64,000 nucleotides of DNA from Clostridia bacterium (GCA_017465885.1 JAFTVG010000016.1:1-64000), one strand, 5' to 3'; shown: positions 1 through 7,600, counted from the stretch's first letter. A program made the numbers and translations. The notes: a model not told the origin generated them from the sequence alone.

Positions 1-31
1 GACCGCGATCGCCGCTTTCGGCGCCGCGCGA

Positions 32-80
32 CGTTGGCTCCCTCCACTCGGGGCTCCGCCCCTCCTTCCGTTAGCCAACG
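32..80. repeat. Nested inverted repeat (hairpin)
   Basis: The outer arms CGTTGGCT (32-39) and AGCCAACG (73-80) are perfect complements. Inside them GGGGC-TCC-GCCCC (50-62) forms a second hairpin. There is no T-run after either arm, so it is not a standard terminator. It may be a structured DNA or RNA element of the accessory region. Confidence 0.6.
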
Positions 81-415
81 CTGTTCTACTACGATTTGTT
101 ACGTTTTTGGAAACTATTGCAACTTGCTATTGCAATTTGCGTTGCAAATAATTTGGATCTCTTCACGATGATTCCTCAATTCATTGGTAAATTCACATTG
201 CAACAGTTCGTTTCCCAAATCTAAAACATAAGATTTTGATGATTCTTGCCCTTGATTTTGCCCTTATAATCCGTCGGGACAAGGGTAAAACGGCGTAACA
301 CCGTATAGTGGGATGAAATGTGAGTTGTTTGCGGAAAATCCTTTATTTAAGGCGGTTTTAGAGCATTTTACTGTGTGTTATGAATAAGCAATAACATCTC
401 AAAAAATCTTGCTAT

Positions 416-434
416 TCAAATTCAAGTTTATCGA
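416..434 (+). repeat. 19-bp direct repeat, left copy
   Basis: The sequence TCAAATTCAAGTTTATCGA occurs here and again at 1216-1234, exactly 800 bp apart. The two copies flank the lipoprotein gene at 476-1198. This could mark a cassette insertion or a duplicated regulatory sequence. Confidence 0.75.
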
Positions 435-475
435 GTAGATAACTACCCAAAGTAATTATTGGATTTTTGTAAAGC

Positions 476-1198
476 TTACTTCAGCGGGTAGTTTTCGCTA
501 ATCTGCAAATGGAATTCGTGAAGCTCGTTCTGGTCGGCTGTAAATGTCAATTTGATTGTCCGTGTTACGTTGGATTCTTTGCCATTTCCACGTGTGAAGA
601 TATAATTCTCCGTAAAAATCAACTCATAAGGAGCATCTGTTTCAATCGGTTCTTTGGAAAGATTCAAATTATTGAAAACAAGTGTATAACGCTCGTCCGA
701 ATAGAGAGTCATTGCACTATCCTCACCCTTATCAGGAGTGAAGTCGGAGGGAAGCTTTTGGGAAATTCCCATTTTTGTCAACGCATCACGGAGGGTATCA
801 CCAAATTCAATTTCGAAAGGAAGCGTGAGACCGTCAAGTGGCACCTGGGTGTAGAAAGAATTGCTATAATCCGCGGTCTCTCCGTTTTGGGATGCTGTGT
901 AGTTGTTGTGGAAACCGAAATTCTCACCGTTAGAGGAATAACCGCCACCATATTGACCGTCATAGAAATAGCCAACGGTAGCTTTTTTTACCGACACATC
1001 GTTATAGGTGTAGTTATCCATTTTTTGCAGCATTTTCGATTGGGACATTGCGGGGACAAACCCCTCGCTATCCAGCCATGCTGCGAAAGCCGTAATATCC
1101 AGTTCGGTTACGGTGTTTTGGTTTGCATTTTCAACATCGTTACAACTTACAAGCCCAATGAGCATAAGTAGGGAAAGAAATACACAAAAACATTTCAT
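476..1198 (-). CDS. Hypothetical lipoprotein
   Basis: A 240-residue protein of unknown function, probably anchored on the outer face of the membrane. The start at 1198 is chosen because GAGGAGG lies just upstream. It gives the signal peptide MKCFCVFLSLLMLIGLVSC with lipobox LVSC. The mature part begins with a polar linker and is rich in Asn, Tyr and Gly around residues 70-110. No catalytic motif or known domain is recognised. It is AT-rich, sits in the accessory flank beyond the rpsI terminators, and is bracketed by 19-bp direct repeats, which suggests horizontal acquisition. It could be a clostridial lipoprotein of the kind that travels with mobile regions. Confidence 0.7.
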   Translation of the reverse strand: MKCFCVFLSLLMLIGLVSCNDVENANQNTVTELDITAFAAWLDSEGFVPAMSQSKMLQKMDNYTYNDVSVKKATVGYFYDGQYGGGYSSNGENFGFHNNYTASQNGETADYSNSFYTQVPLDGLTLPFEIEFGDTLRDALTKMGISQKLPSDFTPDKGEDSAMTLYSDERYTLVFNNLNLSKEPIETDAPYELIFTENYIFTRGNGKESNVTRTIKLTFTADQNELHEFHLQISENYPLK

Positions 1199-1215
1199 AC
1201 AAATAGCCTCCTCTG

Positions 1216-1234
1216 TCAAATTCAAGTTTATCGA
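1216..1234 (+). repeat. 19-bp direct repeat, right copy
   Basis: Second copy of the repeat at 416-434. It lies immediately upstream of the ribosome binding site of the lipoprotein gene, so it could also act in that gene's leader. The bases just beyond differ (GTAG on the left, TTAG here). Confidence 0.75.
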
Positions 1235-1273
1235 TTAGTTAGATTATACCATAAAAACGGCAAAAAGTAAATA

Positions 1274-1306
1274 GGACGGCTCAATTCTTTACAAATTGAA
1301 CCGCCC
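1274..1306 (-). terminator. Hairpin, second terminator formerly downstream of rpsI
   Basis: GGACGGCTCAATT (1274-1286) pairs with AATTGAACCGCCC (1294-1306) with one wobble. Read on the minus strand it follows the hairpin at 1314-1342 and is trailed by a T-rich stretch. Before integration these two hairpins would have lain just after rpsI. Confidence 0.6.
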
Positions 1307-1313
1307 GAAACAC

Positions 1314-1342
1314 AAAAAAGCCCTGCCAAAGCAGAGCTTTTT
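1314..1342 (-). terminator. Original rho-independent terminator of rplM-rpsI
   Basis: On the minus strand AGCTCTGC-TTTG-GCAGGGCT is followed by a run of six T. It lies about 20 bases beyond attL. In an unoccupied chromosome it would sit right after the rpsI stop codon. The integrated element has moved it some 8.6 kb away from the gene. Confidence 0.75.
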
Positions 1343-1361
1343 GTATATGAGAAATAATAGC

Positions 1362-1374
1362 TTATCTCTTCGAG
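1362..1374. other. Attachment site attL, 13-bp core
   Basis: TTATCTCTTCGAG is identical to 9947-9959, where it forms the last codons and stop of rpsI on the minus strand. It is the left boundary of the element. Confidence 0.8.
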
Positions 1375-1959
1375 TTATCAATCGCTCTTATTTTATCATT
1401 TTGTATCGTGATGAATTGAGAATTATTGTTGTGAGAATAGCCCTTTATCTATCAGGCATTACGGCATTTTCTTTCTTATTGTGCTGTTTGTATCGTGCTG
1501 TATTGTTGTGCAAAGAATTGAATCACCATTTTTCAAAGTGTGTTGATTTACTGTTGATTTTCTGCTCTCATCCGATCGCCACCCGGAGGGGGATATAGAG
1601 CGGCGATATAAGCAGGAGTTACCCTCTCAAATAGCCGCCAATTACAAAGAGAGTTTTACAAAGCCATTATATTGATATTTACAGTACCATTAGTACCATT
1701 CATTGATATAGATAAATTATACCGTATTACAGCCTGTTTCAATACGCTACGATAAGTGAATGAGGTTGATTTATGGTACAAGCGAATAGTACCGATGTAG
1801 TACCAACAGTACCCATTGCAATATCAGGAGCATATCACTAAAAATCCCGAAAATCACTAAAAGGAGTTTTTACGGAGTATTTCTCTATATAGTACTGTAT
1901 ATAGTGCCGTTTCAAAAAAAAAATAAATCAATATATTGTATTATTTTCGAGAAATCCTC
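1375..1959. repeat. Left-end repeats, candidate integrase/excisionase arm sites; no gene
   Basis: No gene is supported in this stretch. TGTTGATTT occurs at 1541-1549 and 1552-1560, an 11-bp period, and the same pair with the same period recurs at the right end (9848-9867). AGTACC occurs at 1683, 1692, 1788, 1799 and 1808; the right end carries the same hexamer in inverted orientation. Repeats at both ends of an integrated element, inside the core sites, are typical of arm-type sites for tyrosine integrases and their excision partners. Confidence 0.6.
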
Positions 1960-1988
1960 TTGACATTTGAGAGTTCTCGTGGTATAAT
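1960..1988 (+). promoter_or_regulatory. Sigma-A promoter of the element's main operon
   Basis: TTGACA (1960-1965), a 17-bp spacer and TATAAT (1983-1988) match consensus exactly. Transcription would start near 1995 and run through a ~260-nt leader with a terminator-like structure before the first gene. Confidence 0.85.
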
Positions 1989-2183
1989 AATAGGGCAGAT
2001 AAAGAATCTGTGCTAATTGAATAATGGTTTTATTAAAAGCGTTTTGTACGCTCTTTGATGGTAACAGGCTGAGGAATGAGGCATAAATAAGCCGATACAC
2101 TCCTTACAATTTCCCACGAATTGCCGCAGTTTGATTATAGCCGTCAAAGTTATGGTTTATGTATATATTGTATTGGAGCATAT

Positions 2184-2257
2184 ACGCATTAACTGAGTGT
2201 GTCCCGTAATCGGGAGAGGTACTAAGTCCTCAAACATTCAGTTAGTGCGTTTTTTTT
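2184..2257 (+). terminator. Leader three-way-junction hairpin with U-run, possible attenuator
   Basis: ACGCATTAACTGAGTGT (2184-2200) pairs with ACATTCAGTTAGTGCGT (2234-2250) using two wobbles, and a run of eight T follows. The enclosed loop holds two further hairpins, CCCG-TAAT-CGGG (2203-2214) and GAGG-N8-CCTC (2216-2231), so the RNA would fold as a three-way junction. It sits between a consensus promoter and the first gene, so it should stop most transcripts unless some factor allows read-through. Confidence 0.7.
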
Positions 2258-2292
2258 GTTTGCAAATTTCAATCGAAAGGAGCATACAAGGA

Positions 2293-2469
2293 ATGAGTAT
2301 GACAGAACAGGAAAAAGCCGATTTTGAAAAAGCCATTAGAGAAAAAGTGCTAATGGAGCGTAGGGCTTATAAGGCAGAGTGGAGGCGCAAAAACAAAGAA
2401 AGTATAAAACGCTCCAATCAAAAATACTACGAAAAGCAAAAGCGAATCAAAGCGAATGGAGGCGAGTAA
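2293..2469 (+). CDS. Small basic/charged hypothetical protein
   Basis: A 58-residue, strongly charged protein, rich in Lys, Arg and Glu and with no hydrophobic segment. The start at 2293 follows AAAGGAG with suitable spacing; a longer frame upstream would run through the leader terminator and is rejected. The C-terminal half (about residues 25-55) is Lys/Arg-rich, as in small nucleic-acid-binding proteins. It is the first gene of the element operon and ends two bases before the start of the excisionase-like gene. The function is unknown. Confidence 0.6.
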   Translation: MSMTEQEKADFEKAIREKVLMERRAYKAEWRRKNKESIKRSNQKYYEKQKRIKANGGE

Positions 2470-2471
2470 AT

Positions 2472-2678
2472 ATGACAGAATCAAAAGAATTTCAGCCTAT
2501 TTATCTATCGATCAAAGACACGGCACGTTATACCGGGCTATCTGAGTATTTTTTGAGGGGAAGGCTTAAAGATGGCAAAATCCCTCATATCAATAGCGGT
2601 AACAAAATACTGATCCACCTCCCCTCTCTGCTTACGGAGTTAGAGAATCAAATCTCACATAATGCCGTATCTCAATAA
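2472..2678 (+). CDS. Excisionase-like / MerR-type helix-turn-helix protein
   Basis: A 68-residue protein with the short winged helix-turn-helix pattern of the excisionase (AlpA/MerR-like) family: SIKDTARYTGLSEYFLRG around residues 12-29, then a hydrophobic strand KILIHLPSLLTEL. Such proteins bend DNA at attachment sites during excision or activate element genes. The start at 2472 uses GGAGG located in the end of the preceding gene. It lies directly upstream of the ATPase gene. Excision factor is an inference from size, fold and the presence of a tyrosine integrase in the same element. Confidence 0.7.
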   Translation: MTESKEFQPIYLSIKDTARYTGLSEYFLRGRLKDGKIPHINSGNKILIHLPSLLTELENQISHNAVSQ

Positions 2679-2690
2679 GGCGGTGATCCT

Positions 2691-4475
2691 ATGGAAACGA
2701 ATAACGAACAGTTTACCTGTATATCTGAGAATTACAGGTATTCTAAAGATGGAACGCTTTATTATGTGGAGGGAAAGCAAGGAAAAAATGGCGTAGTATA
2801 TGAGGAATGCTCCACGATCGCCAATCACACCCCATTGTTAAAAGAATACCGCACTATTGATAATGGTATTGAAACGGTGGAGGAGTTAGTTTTCAACGCC
2901 CTCAGGAATTACAGTCGAGGGGCTGATACCATCCTATCTCTCAAGAATGATGTTTACAGCCAAACGCCTAATCTCAAATTTGGTGCGGCTTGCCGTATTA
3001 CCTTAGGGAGAGGGGCTAAATCCCGGTATAGTGAGGCGATGCAAATTCAATGTGAAAATGCTCCCCACGCCGTTATTTATCAGCATACAGGATATGCATA
3101 TATTGACGGTGAACGAGTGTTTTTGAACGGTGATTTTTCGATCGGAAAAGACGGTACTACAAACAAATGTAATGTATCGCTCCCTGAGCAAATGAAAAAT
3201 TATCGCTTTGTGGAAAGTCGAGATGCAGAGCGATTTGACACGCTTTTGAAAATGTTTCCCTCTGTAGCATCCAATGAGCTTGTTTATTCAGGCTTAGGGC
3301 TTGCGTTTCTCACGCCGTTAAATTCTCTCTTGCGTGATATTGGTATAGAGCCGTGTTTTATTCTGTATTTTACAGGAAAGACAGGCACACGCAAAACAAC
3401 AATGGCAAAATTGATTCTAAATTTTTTCGGTACATACGATAATGGCACAGCTCCTCCGGCGAGTTTCAGAGATACCACAAATGCCGTAGAGTTAAAGTTT
3501 GCTCTTGCCGATTCTACATTGATGTTGCTTGATGACAGAATCCCATCCACCACGCCCAAAATAAAGGCACAAATGGAGGCAATGGAGCAAGCCGTAGCAC
3601 GACAGATCGGTGATAGATCAGGGCGTGCAAGAATGAACGCTGATGGCACGCTGAGAGCCACATACCGCCCGAATTGTAATCTCATCATTACCGCCGAGGA
3701 ATCATTTTCAAATGTGGGAGAGTCCGCTATAGCACGCTCTATCTCTGTTGAGCTAAAGCCCGGAGATGTGGATTTGTCAAAGTTGACCGAGGTACAGCAA
3801 AGAGCAACACACCTAAATCAATGTATGGGAGATTATATCCAGTGGGTAATTTCAAATTGGGAGAGTATCTCAGAACGTGCAAAGCCTATGTTTTTGGAGT
3901 TCAGAAACAAGGCTCAGAGCGGCGGTCACGGTCGGCTTGCCGAATGTGTGGCACATTTACAGATCGGTATTGTATCAATGTGCGAATGGTTACGGCACGA
4001 AAAAATTATCACCGATATTGAGGCTAACGCAATACAACGAAAATCGTGGGATATTTTTGTAGCACTTGCAGAGGCTCAAAATCGCCGCATTGCAGAGGAA
4101 AAGCCTGTAAAATTGTTTCTTGATGCTATTAAAGAAATGAGAGATAGAAAGACGATCAATATTTTTGATTTGGACAATCCCTCTCAAAACAGCAATATCA
4201 ATGTAATAGGATACAGAGATAAAGATTTTTATTATTTCTATCCCGATAGCATTTACAGCGAGGTCAAGAAGTTTTATATTGCTCAGGATAAAAATTACCC
4301 ACTCGGGAAAACCGCTCTTTTTCAACAGTTAGCCGATGACGGTTTAATAGAAAAAGACAAAGAGCAAAATACCAAAACAAAGCGAGTACAAGGCAAACGC
4401 CCACGCCTATTGTGGCTTAGAGCCGATGTGCTCAACGATAATGAAAGTGAGGAGGTTACATACAATGGGGAATAA
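2691..4475 (+). CDS. DUF927-like ATPase (putative replication helicase/primase-associated)
   Basis: A 594-residue protein. A P-loop GKTGTRKT is at about residues 229-236, preceded by the strand CFILYFT and followed by an acidic Walker B-like segment TLMLLDD (near 275-281). A sensor-like strand NCNLIITAEE lies near 333. This order matches the DUF927 family, RecA/AAA-type ATPases common in phages and integrative elements. The N-terminal ~200 residues have no motif I recognise. The likely role is replication of the excised element, as for the pri/rep proteins of satellites; that is inferred. Its end overlaps the start of the next gene by 11 bases, so the two are probably translationally coupled. 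Confidence 0.7.
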   Translation: METNNEQFTCISENYRYSKDGTLYYVEGKQGKNGVVYEECSTIANHTPLLKEYRTIDNGIETVEELVFNALRNYSRGADTILSLKNDVYSQTPNLKFGAACRITLGRGAKSRYSEAMQIQCENAPHAVIYQHTGYAYIDGERVFLNGDFSIGKDGTTNKCNVSLPEQMKNYRFVESRDAERFDTLLKMFPSVASNELVYSGLGLAFLTPLNSLLRDIGIEPCFILYFTGKTGTRKTTMAKLILNFFGTYDNGTAPPASFRDTTNAVELKFALADSTLMLLDDRIPSTTPKIKAQMEAMEQAVARQIGDRSGRARMNADGTLRATYRPNCNLIITAEESFSNVGESAIARSISVELKPGDVDLSKLTEVQQRATHLNQCMGDYIQWVISNWESISERAKPMFLEFRNKAQSGGHGRLAECVAHLQIGIVSMCEWLRHEKIITDIEANAIQRKSWDIFVALAEAQNRRIAEEKPVKLFLDAIKEMRDRKTINIFDLDNPSQNSNINVIGYRDKDFYYFYPDSIYSEVKKFYIAQDKNYPLGKTALFQQLADDGLIEKDKEQNTKTKRVQGKRPRLLWLRADVLNDNESEEVTYNGE

Positions 4476-5091
4476 AAAAGGTCACAGCGAGGCTCAGAGC
4501 CTCCCCGAAATGCTTGATACGATGAGCGAGGCAAAAGAACAGGCTTTGAGTACCCGGAGAGGGCAAAGCATTTATAAAAAGGAATCGGGAGAATATCAAG
4601 AGGAAAAGTTGAAAGATTTGATCGGCTTGAATCTCAACGAGTTGGGTGAGGTTGCAACAAAAGAGCGAATCGCCCTTGAGGATGTGAACGAGGTCAAAAA
4701 GCGTTCTGTTGTTTATCTGAGAGCGTGTCAAGAAACAGGCACATTTCCCTCATCGTTGGGGCTTGCACGTTCTCTCGGTTATTCTGACAGAGCCTTGAGG
4801 CATTGGAGAAGCAAACAGCCCAACACAGAAACGGCACAATGGCTTGAAATATTCAATGATATGTGTGCGGATATTCTCAGCCAATCGGCACTTAAAAATA
4901 ACGCCAATAATATTATGGCAATTTTCCTCAATAAAGCATTGTATGAGATGCGTGAAACATCCGAATTGGTGGTTACTCCCAATGCGAGAGATATTGACAC
5001 GGTTGATTATAGTGCGGAGGATATAAGAAAACGATATTTGACAGATATAAAGGAGGATGAGGAAAATAATGAAAAGACCGTTTTATATTGA
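4465..5091 (+). CDS. Small-terminase-like (gp3-type DNA packaging) protein
   Basis: A 208-residue protein. The start at 4465 follows GAGGAGG and overlaps the ATPase stop. Residues ~85-165 read as an HTH followed by helices: a 'C-x-E-x-G-x-x-P-s' opening, LARSLGYSDRALRHW, then a long helix ending NNIMAIFLNKALYE. That spacing, ending in a 'xxAIFxLKNxxGY'-like motif, resembles phage small terminase subunits of the P22 gp3 class. Small terminases recognise pac DNA and direct packaging, and satellites use their own copy to divert helper capsids. The resemblance is motif-level only; a DNA-binding regulator is the alternative. Confidence 0.5.
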   Translation: MGNKKGHSEAQSLPEMLDTMSEAKEQALSTRRGQSIYKKESGEYQEEKLKDLIGLNLNELGEVATKERIALEDVNEVKKRSVVYLRACQETGTFPSSLGLARSLGYSDRALRHWRSKQPNTETAQWLEIFNDMCADILSQSALKNNANNIMAIFLNKALYEMRETSELVVTPNARDIDTVDYSAEDIRKRYLTDIKEDEENNEKTVLY

Positions 5092-5335
5092 GCTTGTAGA
5101 GCATAATTTCAGGTTAGCCGTTAGGCTGAGATATGAGCAAATACAAGGTGGAATGTCACAGCAATGGCATAGAAATACCACAAAATGGCTCAATACCCTC
5201 TCCACAGAGGATAGAGATATTATCGAGCATTTCTATACTTGCAATCAAACAATGTATAAATGCGTGAGTTACAAAATCAGACAAAGGCTTGAACAGTTAG
5301 CGGCAGATTATGCCATAGAGATGGAATTTATTTAA
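5069..5335 (+). CDS. Hypothetical protein of the element operon
   Basis: An 88-residue protein of unknown function. The start at 5069 is preceded by GAGGA. The gene overlaps the end of the terminase-like gene by 23 bases, which shows tight operon packing. The sequence is rich in aromatic and charged residues (HNFRLAVRLRYEQ, HFYTCNQTMYKC) with a predicted all-helical look. No signal peptide, membrane segment or catalytic motif is seen. The compact RLRYEQIQ-type N-terminus resembles small sigma-like or regulatory phage proteins, but this is not strong enough for a call. Confidence 0.55.
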   Translation: MKRPFYIELVEHNFRLAVRLRYEQIQGGMSQQWHRNTTKWLNTLSTEDRDIIEHFYTCNQTMYKCVSYKIRQRLEQLAADYAIEMEFI

Positions 5336-5353
5336 TTTAGGAGGTACACAGAT

Positions 5354-6157
5354 ATGAAAAGACGAGATTTTTACAAAGGTATGATTGAGATCATCCAAGA
5401 GGGATTTGACACGTTGCAGAAAATTGATAAAGCGATCGCAGAGGCTAAGGCTGAGATTAGTTCCGGCAGATATTCTCAGGATGTTGTTAACGAGCTGAGA
5501 GAGAAAATAAATATCCTCTCCAAGCAGAGTGACGATGCAATCACAGCCACCCTCAAAACGCTCAGCAAGCATATTGATGTTATGCGTAGTTCTTTAGAGG
5601 ATGAAATTGCTATGCGTGGATCTGATATTGTGGCTGATGCTGAATTGCTCAAGTACAATTTGGGCGAAAAAGAGCTTGTTTCTATCATTAACAGAAACGA
5701 AAACAATCCCACAATGGTACAGTTGGTTTTGTTGCACGCAAAGGAGAGAGGGATTGATTTAGGTGTTAGATTTTCGGGTAATGAGGTCGAATTGAACGCA
5801 CTGAACAGCATTGAATATGCGGCACAAGTCACACTTAGAAATTACTCTCAAGCCGATATTTTTGAGGATCTGTTCGGAGCGGGATCGGAGATCGAGCAGT
5901 TGTTCAATACGATCGATCCTCCCCCTGCTGTTACTCTTTCCTATACCGATAATGTTATCGCTAACGCCGTTAGATTGCTGAGTGATAACAAGTGCCTCAA
6001 TCCCGATATTCAAAGCGAGGTTATCAAGGAATTTGAAAATCGCCCCGCTGTTCTCTCTATCCTGAGAAATGCGGCGGTAAAAGGACATAATTTTGATGCA
6101 GTCGATGTGATCGATGCTTTAATCAAAAACGATAGCAACAGTAACGAGGAGGAATAA
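5354..6157 (+). CDS. Hypothetical coiled-coil protein A of the element
   Basis: A 267-residue, acidic, almost wholly helical protein. Residues ~1-100 have heptad-like spacing typical of a coiled coil (ELREKINILSKQSDDAITATL). The segment ELVSIINRNENNPTMVQLVL around residues 107-126 resembles a matching segment in the next gene. AGGAGG precedes the start. No enzyme motif is visible. The position after a packaging-type gene and the helical acidic composition would suit a scaffold-like or capsid-interacting role, but that is speculation. Confidence 0.6.
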   Translation: MKRRDFYKGMIEIIQEGFDTLQKIDKAIAEAKAEISSGRYSQDVVNELREKINILSKQSDDAITATLKTLSKHIDVMRSSLEDEIAMRGSDIVADAELLKYNLGEKELVSIINRNENNPTMVQLVLLHAKERGIDLGVRFSGNEVELNALNSIEYAAQVTLRNYSQADIFEDLFGAGSEIEQLFNTIDPPPAVTLSYTDNVIANAVRLLSDNKCLNPDIQSEVIKEFENRPAVLSILRNAAVKGHNFDAVDVIDALIKNDSNSNEEE

Positions 6158-6161
6158 TACA

Positions 6162-7121
6162 ATGAATGTAAATGATTTTAGAGTATTTGACGAAATGTCA
6201 AAGAGTATTCAGAGATTGGGCGAAAAATGGAAAGCCGCCACAATGGATAAAAACGAGCGTACTACTTATGCCGGAGTTCAAAAGGAAATGCAGAGGCTCA
6301 AATTCTTTATCAGCAATGAGAGAGCGGAAATCGAACAACAGCTTAAACAGTTGGGCGATACTTGGTCAGCAAAAGTGATCGAGGAAAAGCGATACAAGCT
6401 CACAAAAGATTTTTCAACATTTACCACAGAGATTATTACCGCTCAAAAACAGGCTGTCAGAAATTTGGCTACTCATAAGAAAGAAAAGATCGCTGACATG
6501 TTAGCCACAGCACCGACAGAATCACAGCTCCATTTGCTTGAGGCTTTGAAAATGAGAGATGATATTGATACTGTAGAATTGAACAGCATTTTACCCACAT
6601 TCTTTGATAATTATCAAGCAATGAAAGTATTACAGACGATCAGTAAAAAGAACGGTGTCACACTCTCAATGCCCTCTCAAATGGATTGCCGAGCAATGTT
6701 TGAAAATGTTGATAAGGTTACCGAGTACCTTTTAAGGGCTTGCGATGAGCTTGACAAGAGCAAAGATAAGAGTGATATGAGGTATCGAGCATTTTTCACA
6801 GTTAACAATGCAGAGCCGAACAAACAGTTTGACCCTTATTACTCTGAATTTATCGATATGTTTGATACCGTACCTCAGTTGCAGGATTGTAAGACAGCGA
6901 AAACAGAGTTAACGCCAACGGAAAGAATAAAGGTAGAGTATTACTACAGGGATTTACTCGGGCTTGATATGAGCAATGAGGCAAACAAAATTAAGGTACT
7001 AAAACGCACTCAAGAGGTGATCAGCAAGCACCCTGAAAGTGTCGAAATGCTCTCTGTTTCTCCCTATGCTGAGTACGTTCAAGAAATAATCGATATGAGT
7101 AGCCGAGGCACAGAGCAGTAA
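6162..7121 (+). CDS. Hypothetical coiled-coil protein B of the element
   Basis: A 319-residue helical protein, last gene of the left operon, four bases after protein A and with AGGAGG upstream. Residues ~1-110 are a long charged helix (coiled-coil-like). The stretch ELNSILPTFFDNYQAMKVLQ (about 139-158) lines up with a segment of protein A, followed in both by a short 'KxxGxxL' turn. The two genes may be diverged duplicates. The C-terminal third is acidic and helical. No known family is recognised. A strong bidirectional terminator follows. Confidence 0.6.
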   Translation: MNVNDFRVFDEMSKSIQRLGEKWKAATMDKNERTTYAGVQKEMQRLKFFISNERAEIEQQLKQLGDTWSAKVIEEKRYKLTKDFSTFTTEIITAQKQAVRNLATHKKEKIADMLATAPTESQLHLLEALKMRDDIDTVELNSILPTFFDNYQAMKVLQTISKKNGVTLSMPSQMDCRAMFENVDKVTEYLLRACDELDKSKDKSDMRYRAFFTVNNAEPNKQFDPYYSEFIDMFDTVPQLQDCKTAKTELTPTERIKVEYYYRDLLGLDMSNEANKIKVLKRTQEVISKHPESVEMLSVSPYAEYVQEIIDMSSRGTEQ

Positions 7122-7131
7122 TATAAAAAAC

Positions 7132-7182
7132 GGTGCAATGGTTTGAGGTATTATTGCCCCACGCCATTGCACCTTATTTTTT
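7132..7182. terminator. Bidirectional intrinsic terminator inside the element
   Basis: GGTGCAATGG (7132-7141) pairs perfectly with CCATTGCACC (7164-7173). A T-rich tract follows on the plus strand and an A-run precedes, so it can stop transcripts from both sides. It separates the left operon from the convergent repressor operon. Confidence 0.8.
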
Positions 7183-7359
7183 CAGCCATCTAATAACCCC
7201 GATGATCAGACAAAGGACAAGAGGCACAGCAACAAGCCAAAATATAACGGGATGGTTAAATATCAGAAACAATGCACCACCAACAATGAATATAAATAAT
7301 AGCATACCTGCTGTCATTACGCCGAGCCTCCATTCTTTGCCTGTTATCGAGTTTCCCAA
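7174..7359 (-). CDS. Small two-helix membrane protein coupled to the repressor
   Basis: A 61-residue protein with two clear membrane helices (about residues 14-35 and 38-57) and a basic C-terminal end. It starts with TTG inside the 3' end of the repressor gene, overlapping it by 16 bases, so translation is probably coupled. It has no recognised family. In prophage-like elements small membrane proteins made with the repressor from the quiescent state can act in superinfection exclusion or immunity; this is inference from position only. Confidence 0.55.
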   Translation of the reverse strand: MGNSITGKEWRLGVMTAGMLLFIFIVGGALFLIFNHPVIFWLVAVPLVLCLIIGVIRWLKK

Positions 7360-7571
7360 GTGATAGTAAAACCTATTATATCAGCTATTTCTTTTACCTC
7401 ACTATATTTGATAGTGCCCCGGGTCAGTTTGTTTGAAATGTTCTGAGGAGTTGTTTTCTCTCCCTCCGGGCGTGATTCATTCATTTTGGATACAATATCC
7501 ACCAATGACCACCCCGAGGCGGCGATATATGATTTTATTTCATTTCTAATAGCATTATTATTCATTAGCAT
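7344..7571 (-). CDS. XRE/Cro-CI-type helix-turn-helix repressor
   Basis: A 75-residue protein with an XRE-like HTH: WSLVDIVSKMN, then TTPQNISNKLTRGTIKY as the recognition region, then EVKEIADIIGF. Two in-frame ATGs (7571 and 7565) are possible; GTAGGGG lies upstream of both. It is short, a DNA-binding domain only. It is transcribed away from the integrase and towards the left operon, the usual place of the quiescence repressor in prophages and satellites. Inverted repeats in the 7572-7741 intergenic region are its likely operators. Confidence 0.7.
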   Translation of the reverse strand: MLMNNNAIRNEIKSYIAASGWSLVDIVSKMNESRPEGEKTTPQNISNKLTRGTIKYSEVKEIADIIGFTITWETR

Positions 7572-7578
7572 AATACCC

Positions 7579-7600
7579 CTACCTATTATAATACAGGTAG
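7579..7600. promoter_or_regulatory. Inverted repeat upstream of repressor, candidate operator
   Basis: CTACCT (7579-7584) and AGGTAG (7595-7600) are separated by an AT-rich 10-bp core that contains a TATAAT-like -10 on the minus strand. The geometry suits autoregulation of the repressor gene. Confidence 0.5.

Larger units (their letters stand above)
1..475. other. Gene-free left edge, AT-rich flank
   Basis: No convincing gene is seen. The first 80 bases are GC-rich and hold a nested inverted repeat (separate entry). The rest is AT-rich with short broken frames only. One short open stretch of about 22 codons starting near 313 has no ribosome binding site and is not called. This could be the end of another decayed accessory segment outside the window. 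Confidence 0.5.

Noticed and set aside
32-80. Integron attC-like site
   Set aside because: The arms do not fit the GTTRRRY/RYYYAAC core pattern and no integron integrase or cassette array is present.
157-164. ATCTCTTC resembling part of the attachment core, hinting at a second tandem element
   Set aside because: Only 8 of 13 bases match and no integrase lies between it and attL.
1296-1598. Open plus-strand frame of 100 codons across the left boundary
   Set aside because: It runs through the displaced rpsI terminator and attL, has no ribosome binding site and no protein-like composition.
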